DNA from: Flavobacteriales bacterium | GTDB taxonomy: Bacteria; Bacteroidota; Bacteroidia; Flavobacteriales_D; Crocinitomicaceae | Reading direction: 5' to 3' | Assembly: GCA_947497485.1 (NCBI GenBank) | Contig: CANMHB010000007.1 | Span: 62,001-126,000, forward strand | Length of the DNA stretch: 64,000 bases | In this document: piece by piece, positions 35,311 through 43,072 of the stretch | How the letters are laid out: every line of letters begins with the position of its first letter | Position numbering within the stretch: position 1 is the first letter of the stretch | Notes under the pieces: model-generated | Told to the model about the DNA's origin: nothing | What the model saw: only the letters and a program-made list of their open reading frames with translations | The model's database searches: none | Translations under genes and position numbers: made by a program

Positions 35311-37136
35311 GGTTATTATTGATGTTTTTATTTATTGTGGTTTTTTTCTCTGCGAGGTCTCAGTCTGAAACGGATATTCAATTGGCACAACATTATTATG
35401 TTTCGGGTGAATTGGATAAGGCCTTACCTTACTATGAGAAAATTTACAACTCCACCCCGAACAAAGCAAATTTTAGTCGCTATTTTGAGTGCCTTACTGC
35501 AACCAAGGACAACAAAACGGCAGAAAAGGTCTTAAAAAAACAAATAAATCAAAATAAAAACGACTTTGATTATAAAGTAATGCTTGCTGAGTTTTATGAA
35601 AACACAAATGATGTGATTAAATCAGAGAAAGCATATAAAGAAATTCTTGAAAATATACCAGATAATCCATCGCAAATTATTGCAATTTATCAAGCCCTTG
35701 TTGCCAAACAGAAATTTGACATTGCAAAAGCTGCTTTAGACAAAGGAAAGAAATTGGCAAGTTATTATCCTTTTAATTTCCAATACGCCGATCTCTATGC
35801 CCAAACAGGTAAGAAAAAGGAAATGATAGAGGAATACTTGAATTATTTAGAGGCTCAACCAGGAACAATAGAATCAATTGAGGCTGCTCTCTCTGCTCGA
35901 CTAGACTTGAGTTCCGGGGAATCTGCCGAATATCTTTTACTCAAAGAACAAGTTTTAGGAAAAAGTCAGAAAAATAATTCCTCCGCAATTTTTTCGGAAT
36001 TATTAATCTGGTTATTTACACAGAGTAAGAATTTTGATGGTGCATATACGCAAGTTGTTGGATTGGATAAACGATTTAAAGGGGATGGCTCACGCGTTTT
36101 TCAGTTAGGGGAAATTTGTGTAGAAAACAAAAATTACGCAGTAGCACGAAAGTGTTTTAATTATGTTCTTGGTCTTGGAGAAGACAAAGAAAATTTTGTA
36201 TCCGCATACAAGGGTTTATTAAACACGAGCTTTTTGCAAATTACAACCAACCGGAATTTTACTAAATCTGAAATAGATTCAACATTACTTGATTATGAGG
36301 GAGCATTAAGAAAACTAGGAAAATCGAGAATTACGCTTCCAATAATATTAGAGTACACATACATTCAGTCCTTTTATGCCAATCAGGCAGATCAGGCAAA
36401 AACTGAACTAAGTCAGGCCATGAGCTATAGTGGTTTAACAGATGTCCAGCGAGCCCAAATTAAAATGCAGTTAGCGGATATACATGTTTTAAGTGGCGAC
36501 ATTTGGGAGGCATCTATTTTATATATGCAGATCGATAATGATTTTAAATTCGAATCTATTGGGCAGGAAGCGAAGTATAAAAATGCCCGAGTTTTTTACT
36601 ACGATGGAGAATTTGATTATGCACAAGCTCAACTAAATGTTTTAAAGGAATCCACATCGAAATTAATTGCAAATGACGCAATGCAATTGTCAGTTATGAT
36701 TACAGATAATTATGGGTTGGATAGTAATTTTCAAGCAATGTCCTGGTATGCAAATGCCGAGCTTTTAATCGAGCAACATAACTATTTTGAAGCTTTTCGT
36801 TTGTTTGACAGCATTCAAGTCAATTTTCCTTATCATGCTTTAGCAGACGAAATTTTATTCCGTAAGGGTAAAGCGATGGAAATGCAGGGAGAATGGGAAA
36901 AAGCAATTGGCTATTTCGAGGATTTGATTAAATTTCACGGACAAGATATTCTTGCAGATGACGCACTATTTCGGTTAGGCGATATTCAAGAAAACATTTT
37001 AAATGACAAAGAAAAAGCCCTTGAGTTTTATCGACGATTAGCGATTGACTACAAGGGCAGTTTATTTTCTTCAGAGGCCAGAAAGCGAGTTCGAATCTTG
37101 CGAGGAGACAAAAACGTTACTGACGACGAATTGTAA
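35307..37136 (+). CDS. Exported TPR protein
   Basis: 609 residues from ATG at 35307, whose ATG overlaps the upstream TGA as ATGA. (An earlier ATG 6 codons upstream is possible.) Signal peptide MRLLLMFLFIVVFFSARSQ, then tetratricopeptide repeats through most of the chain: LAQHYYVSGELDKALPYYEKIY at residues about 25-45, AEKAYKEILENIPDNPSQ, and a C-terminal group with FFEAFRLFDSIQVNFPYHALADEILFRKGKAMEMQGEWEKAI-type repeats near 515-600. It is a protein-binding scaffold in the periplasm or on the outer membrane. Co-transcription with the two coiled-coil lipoproteins suggests one complex. Role unknown. It converges with gcdH with 1 base between stops. Confidence 0.85.
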   Translation: MRLLLMFLFIVVFFSARSQSETDIQLAQHYYVSGELDKALPYYEKIYNSTPNKANFSRYFECLTATKDNKTAEKVLKKQINQNKNDFDYKVMLAEFYENTNDVIKSEKAYKEILENIPDNPSQIIAIYQALVAKQKFDIAKAALDKGKKLASYYPFNFQYADLYAQTGKKKEMIEEYLNYLEAQPGTIESIEAALSARLDLSSGESAEYLLLKEQVLGKSQKNNSSAIFSELLIWLFTQSKNFDGAYTQVVGLDKRFKGDGSRVFQLGEICVENKNYAVARKCFNYVLGLGEDKENFVSAYKGLLNTSFLQITTNRNFTKSEIDSTLLDYEGALRKLGKSRITLPIILEYTYIQSFYANQADQAKTELSQAMSYSGLTDVQRAQIKMQLADIHVLSGDIWEASILYMQIDNDFKFESIGQEAKYKNARVFYYDGEFDYAQAQLNVLKESTSKLIANDAMQLSVMITDNYGLDSNFQAMSWYANAELLIEQHNYFEAFRLFDSIQVNFPYHALADEILFRKGKAMEMQGEWEKAIGYFEDLIKFHGQDILADDALFRLGDIQENILNDKEKALEFYRRLAIDYKGSLFSSEARKRVRILRGDKNVTDDEL

Positions 37137-37137
37137 T

Positions 37138-38337
37138 TTAATTCAAATCGGGCATTTCACGGGTAAAAGCTGGAATTCCAGTTACATCCATTCCTGTGAT
37201 TAACAAATGAATGTCATGTGTTCCTTCATAAGTAACAACTGATTCGAGATTAGCCATATGGCGCATCATCGAGTATTCACTCGTGATTCCCATTCCACCA
37301 TGAATTTGACGAGCTTCACGGGCAATGTTCAATGCTATTTCAACATTGTTTCTTTTAGCCATGGAAATTTGGGCAGATGTTGCTCGACCTTCATTGCGCA
37401 ATTGTCCCAATCTAAAAGTCAACAACTGTGCCTTCGTGATTTCCGTAATCATTTCAGCTAATTTCTTTTGAATTAATTGAAATGCGCCAATCGGAACATT
37501 GAATTGCGTTCTTTCTTTTGAATACCTTAGTGCTTGGTCATAACAGTCCATTGCAGCGCCTAAAGCACCCCATGCAATACCATAACGCGCAGAATCTAAA
37601 CAGCTTAAAGGCGCACCTAATCCCGATCTTCCAGGTAATATATTTGCTTTAGGAACCTTAACATTGTCGAAAATCAATTCTCCCGTAGCTGAAGCACGAA
37701 GAGAAAGTTTTCCATGCATTTCAGGAGTAGAGAATCCCTCCATTCCTCTTTCTACAACTAAACCATGAATTCTTCCACTTTCGTCTTTTGCCCAAACAAC
37801 GGCTATATGAGCGAATGGCGCATTTGATATCCACATTTTGGCACCATTGAGTATTACATGATCTCCCGCATCTTTGAAATTAGTTATCATTCCTCCTGGA
37901 TTCGAACCATGATCCGGCTCAGTTAATCCAAAACAACCCATCATTTCACCTGTCGCAAGTTTCGGAAGATATTTTTGTTTTTGTTCTTCATTTCCATATT
38001 TCCAAATAGGATACATAACCAAGGAAGACTGAACAGAAGCAGTTGATCTTAAACCAGAATCACATCGTTCTAACTCTTGCATGATTAATCCATAAGAGAT
38101 TTGATCTAGTCCAGGCCCTCCATATTCTTCCGGGATATATGGTCCGAAAGCCCCAATTTCACCAAGCCCCTGAAGCAAGTGCATTGGAAAAGTTGCTTTT
38201 TCGTAGTGCTCATCAATAATCGGAGAAACCTCCTTTTTAACCCAAGCACGTGCAGCATCACGAACTAATTTGTGCTCATCGGAAAGTAAATCATCCATAG
38301 CGTAATAATCCGGTTGCTGATAAAGGTCTGTTTTCAT
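37138..38337 (-). CDS. gcdH: Glutaryl-CoA dehydrogenase (acyl-CoA dehydrogenase family)
   Basis: 399 residues. It is close in sequence style to glutaryl-CoA dehydrogenase: the substrate-Arg region CDSGLRSTASVQSSLVM, GCFGLTEPDHGSNPGGM for FAD contact, and the catalytic Glu in TYEGTHDIH near the C-terminus. It oxidises and decarboxylates glutaryl-CoA to crotonyl-CoA in lysine, hydroxylysine and tryptophan breakdown, passing electrons to ETF. The Arg and Glu positions agree with the human enzyme; specificity is therefore more likely glutaryl-CoA than a general acyl-CoA. It is transcribed alone, divergent from the DUF4271-hemD operon. Confidence 0.9.
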   Translation of the reverse strand: MKTDLYQQPDYYAMDDLLSDEHKLVRDAARAWVKKEVSPIIDEHYEKATFPMHLLQGLGEIGAFGPYIPEEYGGPGLDQISYGLIMQELERCDSGLRSTASVQSSLVMYPIWKYGNEEQKQKYLPKLATGEMMGCFGLTEPDHGSNPGGMITNFKDAGDHVILNGAKMWISNAPFAHIAVVWAKDESGRIHGLVVERGMEGFSTPEMHGKLSLRASATGELIFDNVKVPKANILPGRSGLGAPLSCLDSARYGIAWGALGAAMDCYDQALRYSKERTQFNVPIGAFQLIQKKLAEMITEITKAQLLTFRLGQLRNEGRATSAQISMAKRNNVEIALNIAREARQIHGGMGITSEYSMMRHMANLESVVTYEGTHDIHLLITGMDVTGIPAFTREMPDLN

Positions 38338-38388
38338 TTTTTTTAAATTAAAATTAATAATGCTAAATCACCCCCATTAATCGTGTGA

Positions 38389-38420
38389 CAAAATTAAGTA
38401 TTTATTTAATTTTGTATCAA
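38389..38420 (-). promoter_or_regulatory. Promoter of gcdH
   Basis: TAATTTTG on the minus strand (38389-38396) with TTG at 38418-38420 as the -33 (21-base spacing). It overlaps the DUF4271 promoter on the other strand. Confidence 0.5.
38407..38414 (+). promoter_or_regulatory. -7 box of DUF4271-hemD
   Basis: TAATTTTG on the plus strand, 7 bases before the DUF4271 ATG at 38422. It lies within the span of the gcdH promoter. Confidence 0.5.
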
Positions 38421-38421
38421 A

Positions 38422-39114
38422 ATGAATTTATCTCTTTTACTTATTCAATCGAATTTTGAATTACAGGAACGCGAAACGCATTTAACAAGTCTCTTATTGT
38501 TTGTTGTTCTATTGTGTTGTTCTGTTGTAGGAGCTGGAAGAATAAACAACACTAGTTTCTTCAGTACAATTAGCGCGGGATTTTTTAAGTTTAAGCCTCA
38601 GGATAAATCATTTAATGAGGGAAGTAGAATTAGTCAAGGAGCAATGATTGCCCTCTTCGTTAATTTCGTAATCTCACTCTACTTATGTTTTTTCTTACTT
38701 TTTTTTAATGGGGAGAATTATAATTTTGCCTTAATTTCCGGTGGCCTAATGGCATTTGGCTATTTATTTATGCATCAATTTGGATTTCGTTTAGCGGCAT
38801 TGTTTTCAGGTCAAACTGAAATTTCTGAAAATGGCGCTCAAATTACACGTCAAATATGGTTCTTTGCAGGAGTTTTATTGCTTCTTCTTGCATTATTTTG
38901 GATACTTAACATGCGTTATAAATCAATATTTTTACTGGTTTTTATTGTAATTTTAATAACCTCATCCATCCTGAGAATTGCTCGAGGTTTGTTGTTCTCT
39001 TTCCGAGTTAGATTCAGTTGGTATTATATTTTTTTATATCTTTGCACACTCGAAATACTTCCTGTAATTATCTTAAACAAGTTGATTCAGATGTATTTAA
39101 AGGTGAGTTTGTGA
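38422..39114 (+). CDS. DUF4271 membrane protein
   Basis: 230 residues with about seven hydrophobic helices. The pattern (a short cytoplasmic N-terminal part, LLLFVVLLCCSVVGAG, then loops such as FFKFKPQDKSFNEGSR, and the final helix set ending FRVRFSWYYIFLYLCTLEILPVIILNKL) is the Bacteroidota-specific DUF4271 family. Function unknown. It precedes hemD by 25 bases, and this pair is conserved in the phylum, so a link to haem or porphyrin is possible but untested. The GTG/ATG choice is not in doubt: ATG at 38422 has a promoter box 7 bases ahead. Confidence 0.82.
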   Translation: MNLSLLLIQSNFELQERETHLTSLLLFVVLLCCSVVGAGRINNTSFFSTISAGFFKFKPQDKSFNEGSRISQGAMIALFVNFVISLYLCFFLLFFNGENYNFALISGGLMAFGYLFMHQFGFRLAALFSGQTEISENGAQITRQIWFFAGVLLLLLALFWILNMRYKSIFLLVFIVILITSSILRIARGLLFSFRVRFSWYYIFLYLCTLEILPVIILNKLIQMYLKVSL

Positions 39115-39139
39115 TGTTAAAAATTTAATTGGATTATCC

Positions 39140-39889
39140 TTGGCAATAAAAACAATTTTAGTTTCTCAACCTAAGCCCGAAGGAGATAAATCGCCTTATT
39201 TTGATTTGGCCGAGAAGTATAAGTTAAAAATAGATTTTCGTCCATTTATCAAGGTTGAGGGAATTGACGCGAAGGAATTTCGAGCGCAGCGCGTAAATAT
39301 TGCTGAACATACAGCGATTATTTTAACATCTAAAGTGGCAGTAGATCATTTTTTCAGAATTGCGGAAGAAACACGTTTTGAGGTTCCAGACTCAATGAAA
39401 TATTTTTGTATCTCAGAGGCAGTTGCTTTATACCTTCAAAAATATGTAGCTTACCGGAAAAGAAAGATTTTTTTCGGAAAACAAACAATAGATGACTTGG
39501 TTGAGGTGATGAAAAAGCATAAGACTGAAAAGTTTCTATTGCCTTGCACAGATATTTTGAGAGATATTATTCCAATCACTTTGGAACAGCATGGGTTTCC
39601 ATTTACAAAAGTAATTCTTTACAGAACTGTTGCAGCGGATTTATCAGACCTTGAAAATGTTTATTATGACATGCTTGTGTTTTTTAGTCCTGGAGGTATC
39701 GAATCTCTTTTAAAAAACTTTCCAGATTTTAAGCAGAATGATACGGCAATAGCAGCTTTTGGCCCGACAACTGCTAACGCAGTAATGAAAAACAATCTTC
39801 GCCTTGATGTTCACGCCCCGCACCCAAAGGCTCCTTCAATGGTTGGTGCAATCGAACTATTTATAAAAGAACAAGCCAAGAAGAAATAA
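39140..39889 (+). CDS. hemD: Uroporphyrinogen-III synthase
   Basis: 249 residues, start TTG at 39140 because no ATG or GTG precedes the conserved IKTILVSQPKP. The family is diverse; it is recognised by the two-domain hinge layout, VSQPKPE, ILTSKVAVDHFF, a domain-linking FLLPCTDILRD stretch, VFFSPGGIESLL and AAFGPTTANAV, with the C-terminal APHPKAPSMV. It cyclises hydroxymethylbilane to uroporphyrinogen III with inversion of ring D. Following DUF4271 is the usual Bacteroidota arrangement. It is convergent with cobB, with abutting ends. Confidence 0.85.
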   Translation: MAIKTILVSQPKPEGDKSPYFDLAEKYKLKIDFRPFIKVEGIDAKEFRAQRVNIAEHTAIILTSKVAVDHFFRIAEETRFEVPDSMKYFCISEAVALYLQKYVAYRKRKIFFGKQTIDDLVEVMKKHKTEKFLLPCTDILRDIIPITLEQHGFPFTKVILYRTVAADLSDLENVYYDMLVFFSPGGIESLLKNFPDFKQNDTAIAAFGPTTANAVMKNNLRLDVHAPHPKAPSMVGAIELFIKEQAKKK

Positions 39890-40573
39890 TTAAAGTAATT
39901 CTGTAATTTCTTTAATTCCCTCTGTGGCTATTTTTTTGATTTTTTTGAAATCAGAAGGAACATAAAATTCCTCAACATTCGGATCAACAACCCATTTTAT
40001 TGCTTTTGAATTTGCATAATTTACAAGACCTGCGGCTGGGTATACCTGAAGCGACGTTCCAATTACAATTAAAATATCTGCATCATTTATTATTCTCATT
40101 GCTGAATTATACATAGGAACATCTTCTCCAAACCAAACAACGTGTGGCCTTAATCGATAGCCATCAGGACACAAATCATTCGGACCAAGCTCCCAACCAT
40201 TTATTGGGTAATATTCCTTTTCTTGATTTGGTCCTGAAGATTTTGAAAATCGAATATTTCCATGCAGGTGCAAAACGTTGCTTGATCCTGCTCGCTCATG
40301 CAAATCGTCAATATTTTGTGTAATAACGCAAACATCAAACCGTGACTCCATCTCGGCTATTATTAAATGCGCTTCATTTGGTTGTTTTTCTATTATTTGT
40401 TTTCTTCGAGCATTATAAAAATCGGTCACCATGTTCGGATCTTTTTTCCATGCTTGCGGAGTCGCAACATCTTCAATTTTATATTGTTCCCACAAACCGC
40501 CCGTATCTCGAAAAGTGCTAATTCCACTTTCGGCGCTCATTCCTGCTCCTGAAAAAACAACAATTTTTTTCAT
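39890..40573 (-). CDS. cobB: NAD-dependent protein deacylase (sirtuin, class III) with degenerate zinc site
   Basis: 227 residues. The Rossmann core and NAD site are clear: FSGAGMSAESGISTFRDTGGLW, TQNIDDLHERAGS, LHLHGN and VIGTSLQVYPAAGL. The NARRK region (FYNARRKQ) has the Tyr-x-x-Arg pair that gives CobB/SIRT5-type enzymes their preference for succinyl and malonyl groups. In the zinc-ribbon region between HGN and RPHVVWFGE there is only one Cys (in DLCPDG) where E. coli CobB has four, so structural zinc is probably absent; this is common in Bacteroidota sirtuins. The RPHVVWFGE segment after it is intact. Predicted target is acyl-Lys on proteins. Confidence 0.9.
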   Translation of the reverse strand: MKKIVVFSGAGMSAESGISTFRDTGGLWEQYKIEDVATPQAWKKDPNMVTDFYNARRKQIIEKQPNEAHLIIAEMESRFDVCVITQNIDDLHERAGSSNVLHLHGNIRFSKSSGPNQEKEYYPINGWELGPNDLCPDGYRLRPHVVWFGEDVPMYNSAMRIINDADILIVIGTSLQVYPAAGLVNYANSKAIKWVVDPNVEEFYVPSDFKKIKKIATEGIKEITELL

Positions 40574-40621
40574 TATATTAAAAATGAGTACTAAATTTAT
40601 ATAAAATTTTAAAACTTAATC

Positions 40622-42412
40622 ATGAAAAAATCTTTACTATCAACTGTTGCTTTAGCTTTTGGTGGTTTTGCCTTTGCGCAACCATTATATGTTAGCACCA
40701 CACCTTCTAACCGCGTTGCAGTTTTGGAGGAGTATACTGGAAATTTCTGTACGTATTGTCCGGATGGTCACGCCATTGCTCAAGAAAATATTGAGCCAAC
40801 CGGTGCGATAACATTAAAAATCCAAACCGGAGGGTTTTCAAGTACAGACCCTGTTTTTGGTGGATCATTACAAACCCCGACAGGAGAATTAATTGCAGCA
40901 CCTTTTGATTCTCAAGGATATCCAAATGGTTCGGTAAGTAGAAAAGCAGGAAATACAGGTATCGGAAGAGGAGAATGGGTTGCTGCTGTAAATGCCATTC
41001 AATCACAAGCTTCACCAGTGAATATTTATGTTGCAGGAACTGTTGATGTTACAACAAGACAGTTAATTGTTACCGCGGAATACTACTACACAGGAGCACC
41101 TTCTAGCGCAACGAACTACTTACATATTGGATATTACCAAGATAATGTACCAGCTTATCAATATGACCCTGGATTCAACCCAAATCAATTTTACCTATTA
41201 GATGAGGGTATTTATGATTTTGATCATTGCTTTAGAGATATGGTTAATGGTACATGGGGACAAGCAATCTCTAACCTTTCTCAAGGTTCAACAGCATTAA
41301 TAATTGATACGATTACTTTACCAGCATCTTTTAACTCGTTTGACTTAGAAGCTGGTGCAATTAAATTGTTTGCATTTATTTCGCAAACTTCTCAGGGAGA
41401 AATAGTTACTGCAGCCAAAGCTACACCAACATTTACTAACTGGCCTTCAACAAATGAAGCAGGATTGATTTATGCTTCTTCAATTAAAAATGAAAATTGT
41501 ATCGGTAAAACAGGTTCATATGCCCCTAAAGCTCTAATTGCAGCTTATGGATCTGATGGTTTAAGTACAATTGATTTGGCTTATGGAGTGAATGGTGGAA
41601 CTGCAAATCAATCACTAACAAACCTTGGTTTGGCACATAATGAAAAAAAGGCTGTTACTCTAACATCAGCACCTTTTACTTATGCTGCAACCAACAATTT
41701 CAATCTTGCAATCTCAAATCCAAATGGATCTGCAGACCCTTCGGCAGCGGATAATACATTTTCAGGAACATTTAACGGCGGCAATACTGGAACTGCAGAT
41801 AAAATAAAAATAGAAGTGAAAGGAGATGCTTACATGGCGGATGAGTCTTCATTCAAAGTGAAAAATGGTGCTGGAACAGTTGTTTTAGATGTGCCACTTG
41901 GCTCAATGACAAACAGCACTACAACAAGCTGGTATGTTTCCGTCCCAAACGGTGTGGAGTGTTATACTTTTGAATTGTTTGATGATTATGGTGATGGTTG
42001 GGGATATAATACTACCTCATATTTCAAGGTAATCAATTATACAGGAAACACTTTGGGCGCGACAATCAAAAACATTAACACCAAAACGGATTTAGAGTCT
42101 GCATATGTTGGCGCAACTGAAATTACAAGTGGTGGAACAGCTGTTGGTTTGATGGATCAAGAGATGGCTGCATTCAATGTTTATCCAAATCCAGCATCCG
42201 ATGTTTTAAATGTTTCTTTTGAAGCAGGTCAATCTGATTATTCAGTTGCATTGACAGATTTACAAGGTCGTGTTGTTTCAACTCACGAAATCAATAACGC
42301 TTCTGGAACACAATTGGTTTCATTTGAAACTTCAAATGTTGCTAAAGGAAGTTACATTGTGGTTGTTTCATCTGATAAAGGACAAATAACTAAGAATGTA
42401 GTTGTAAAATAA
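40622..42412 (+). CDS. Omp28-like secreted protein with T9SS sorting domain
   Basis: 596 residues. Signal peptide MKKSLLSTVALAFGGFAFAQ, then a thioredoxin-like Omp28 domain with the redox pair FCTYC (Cys43 and Cys46) inside VLEEYTGNFCTYCPDGHAI. A CARDB-like segment and a module with the core FDDYGDGW follow (about residues 300-510), then a type A T9SS sorting domain: FNVYPNPASDVLNV at about 525 and the end TKNVVVK. Omp28 was first described as an outer-membrane protein of Porphyromonas gingivalis; function unproven. The protein is exported across the outer membrane. Its middle modules match the left-edge protease. A terminator follows. Confidence 0.87.
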   Translation: MKKSLLSTVALAFGGFAFAQPLYVSTTPSNRVAVLEEYTGNFCTYCPDGHAIAQENIEPTGAITLKIQTGGFSSTDPVFGGSLQTPTGELIAAPFDSQGYPNGSVSRKAGNTGIGRGEWVAAVNAIQSQASPVNIYVAGTVDVTTRQLIVTAEYYYTGAPSSATNYLHIGYYQDNVPAYQYDPGFNPNQFYLLDEGIYDFDHCFRDMVNGTWGQAISNLSQGSTALIIDTITLPASFNSFDLEAGAIKLFAFISQTSQGEIVTAAKATPTFTNWPSTNEAGLIYASSIKNENCIGKTGSYAPKALIAAYGSDGLSTIDLAYGVNGGTANQSLTNLGLAHNEKKAVTLTSAPFTYAATNNFNLAISNPNGSADPSAADNTFSGTFNGGNTGTADKIKIEVKGDAYMADESSFKVKNGAGTVVLDVPLGSMTNSTTTSWYVSVPNGVECYTFELFDDYGDGWGYNTTSYFKVINYTGNTLGATIKNINTKTDLESAYVGATEITSGGTAVGLMDQEMAAFNVYPNPASDVLNVSFEAGQSDYSVALTDLQGRVVSTHEINNASGTQLVSFETSNVAKGSYIVVVSSDKGQITKNVVVK

Positions 42413-42432
42413 CTAACACTTTTTTACTTTGA

Positions 42433-42462
42433 AACGGCGGTCATTTGATCGCCGTTTTTTTT
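42433..42462. terminator. Terminator between the Omp28-like gene and the TrmH-type gene
   Basis: AACGGCGGTC (42433-42442) pairs with GATCGCCGTT (42447-42456), one G-T pair, ATTT loop, then T residues to 42462. It sits between converging genes and touches the stop of the minus-strand gene, so it may serve both. Confidence 0.78.
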
Positions 42463-42991
42463 AAATGTATTTTTTGCAAAATTCCCACAAAACAATGCCA
42501 GCACATACACTGACATTTAAACTGTGTTTGGTTCCGAATTGAGGAATCTCAATAACGTAGTCGGAACTATCAACGACTTCTTGTTTTACCCCATTTACTT
42601 CATTACCAAAAACCAGTGCAAATTTATCTCCTGGTAGCTTATTTATCTCTTGCAAATAAGTTGTTTGCTCAGTCTGTTCAATCGAACAAAGCGTATAGCC
42701 TTGATTTTTAAGTTCTGAACAAATTTCGGATATACCGTTTCTGTATTCCCAAGCGATAGTTTCTGTTGCTCCAAGCGCAGTTTTGTGAATATCTTTATGC
42801 GGAGGACAAGCCGTGATTCCACAAAGGTAGATTTTGAAAATATTAAAGGCATCGGCCGTTCTAAAAAAAGACCCGATGTTATTCAACGAACGGATATCGT
42901 CCAAAATCACAACAATCGGATTTTTCTGCTGATTTTTAAATTCTTCTTCGGAAATGCGATCTAGTTCCCAGAGTTTTAGTTTTTTGTTCAT
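42461..42991 (-). CDS. TrmH/SpoU-family RNA 2'-O-methyltransferase
   Basis: 176 residues, a compact SPOUT methyltransferase without an N-terminal RNA-binding extension. Conserved motifs: VVILDDIRSLNNIGSFFRTADAF (motif 1, Asn and Arg), FGNEVNGV (motif 2) and IPQFGTKHSLNVSVCAGIVLWE (motif 3, knot and SAM site). It would methylate a ribose in tRNA or rRNA; the target nucleoside is not readable from sequence. ATG at 42991 is 5 bases from a promoter box (42997-43004). Confidence 0.9.
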   Translation of the reverse strand: MNKKLKLWELDRISEEEFKNQQKNPIVVILDDIRSLNNIGSFFRTADAFNIFKIYLCGITACPPHKDIHKTALGATETIAWEYRNGISEICSELKNQGYTLCSIEQTEQTTYLQEINKLPGDKFALVFGNEVNGVKQEVVDSSDYVIEIPQFGTKHSLNVSVCAGIVLWEFCKKYI

Positions 42992-42996
42992 TATTA

Positions 42997-43004
42997 CAAA
43001 TTTA
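42997..43004 (-). promoter_or_regulatory. -7 box of the TrmH-type gene
   Basis: TAAATTTG on the minus strand matches TAnnTTTG and is 5 bases from the ATG at 42991. A transcript from it would have almost no leader. Confidence 0.45.
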
Positions 43005-43072
43005 TAGCGAAAAATCTTGCGAGATAATTTCTATCTTTATTCTTTCATTTTAAATCCAAATTTTTGTTCTAA

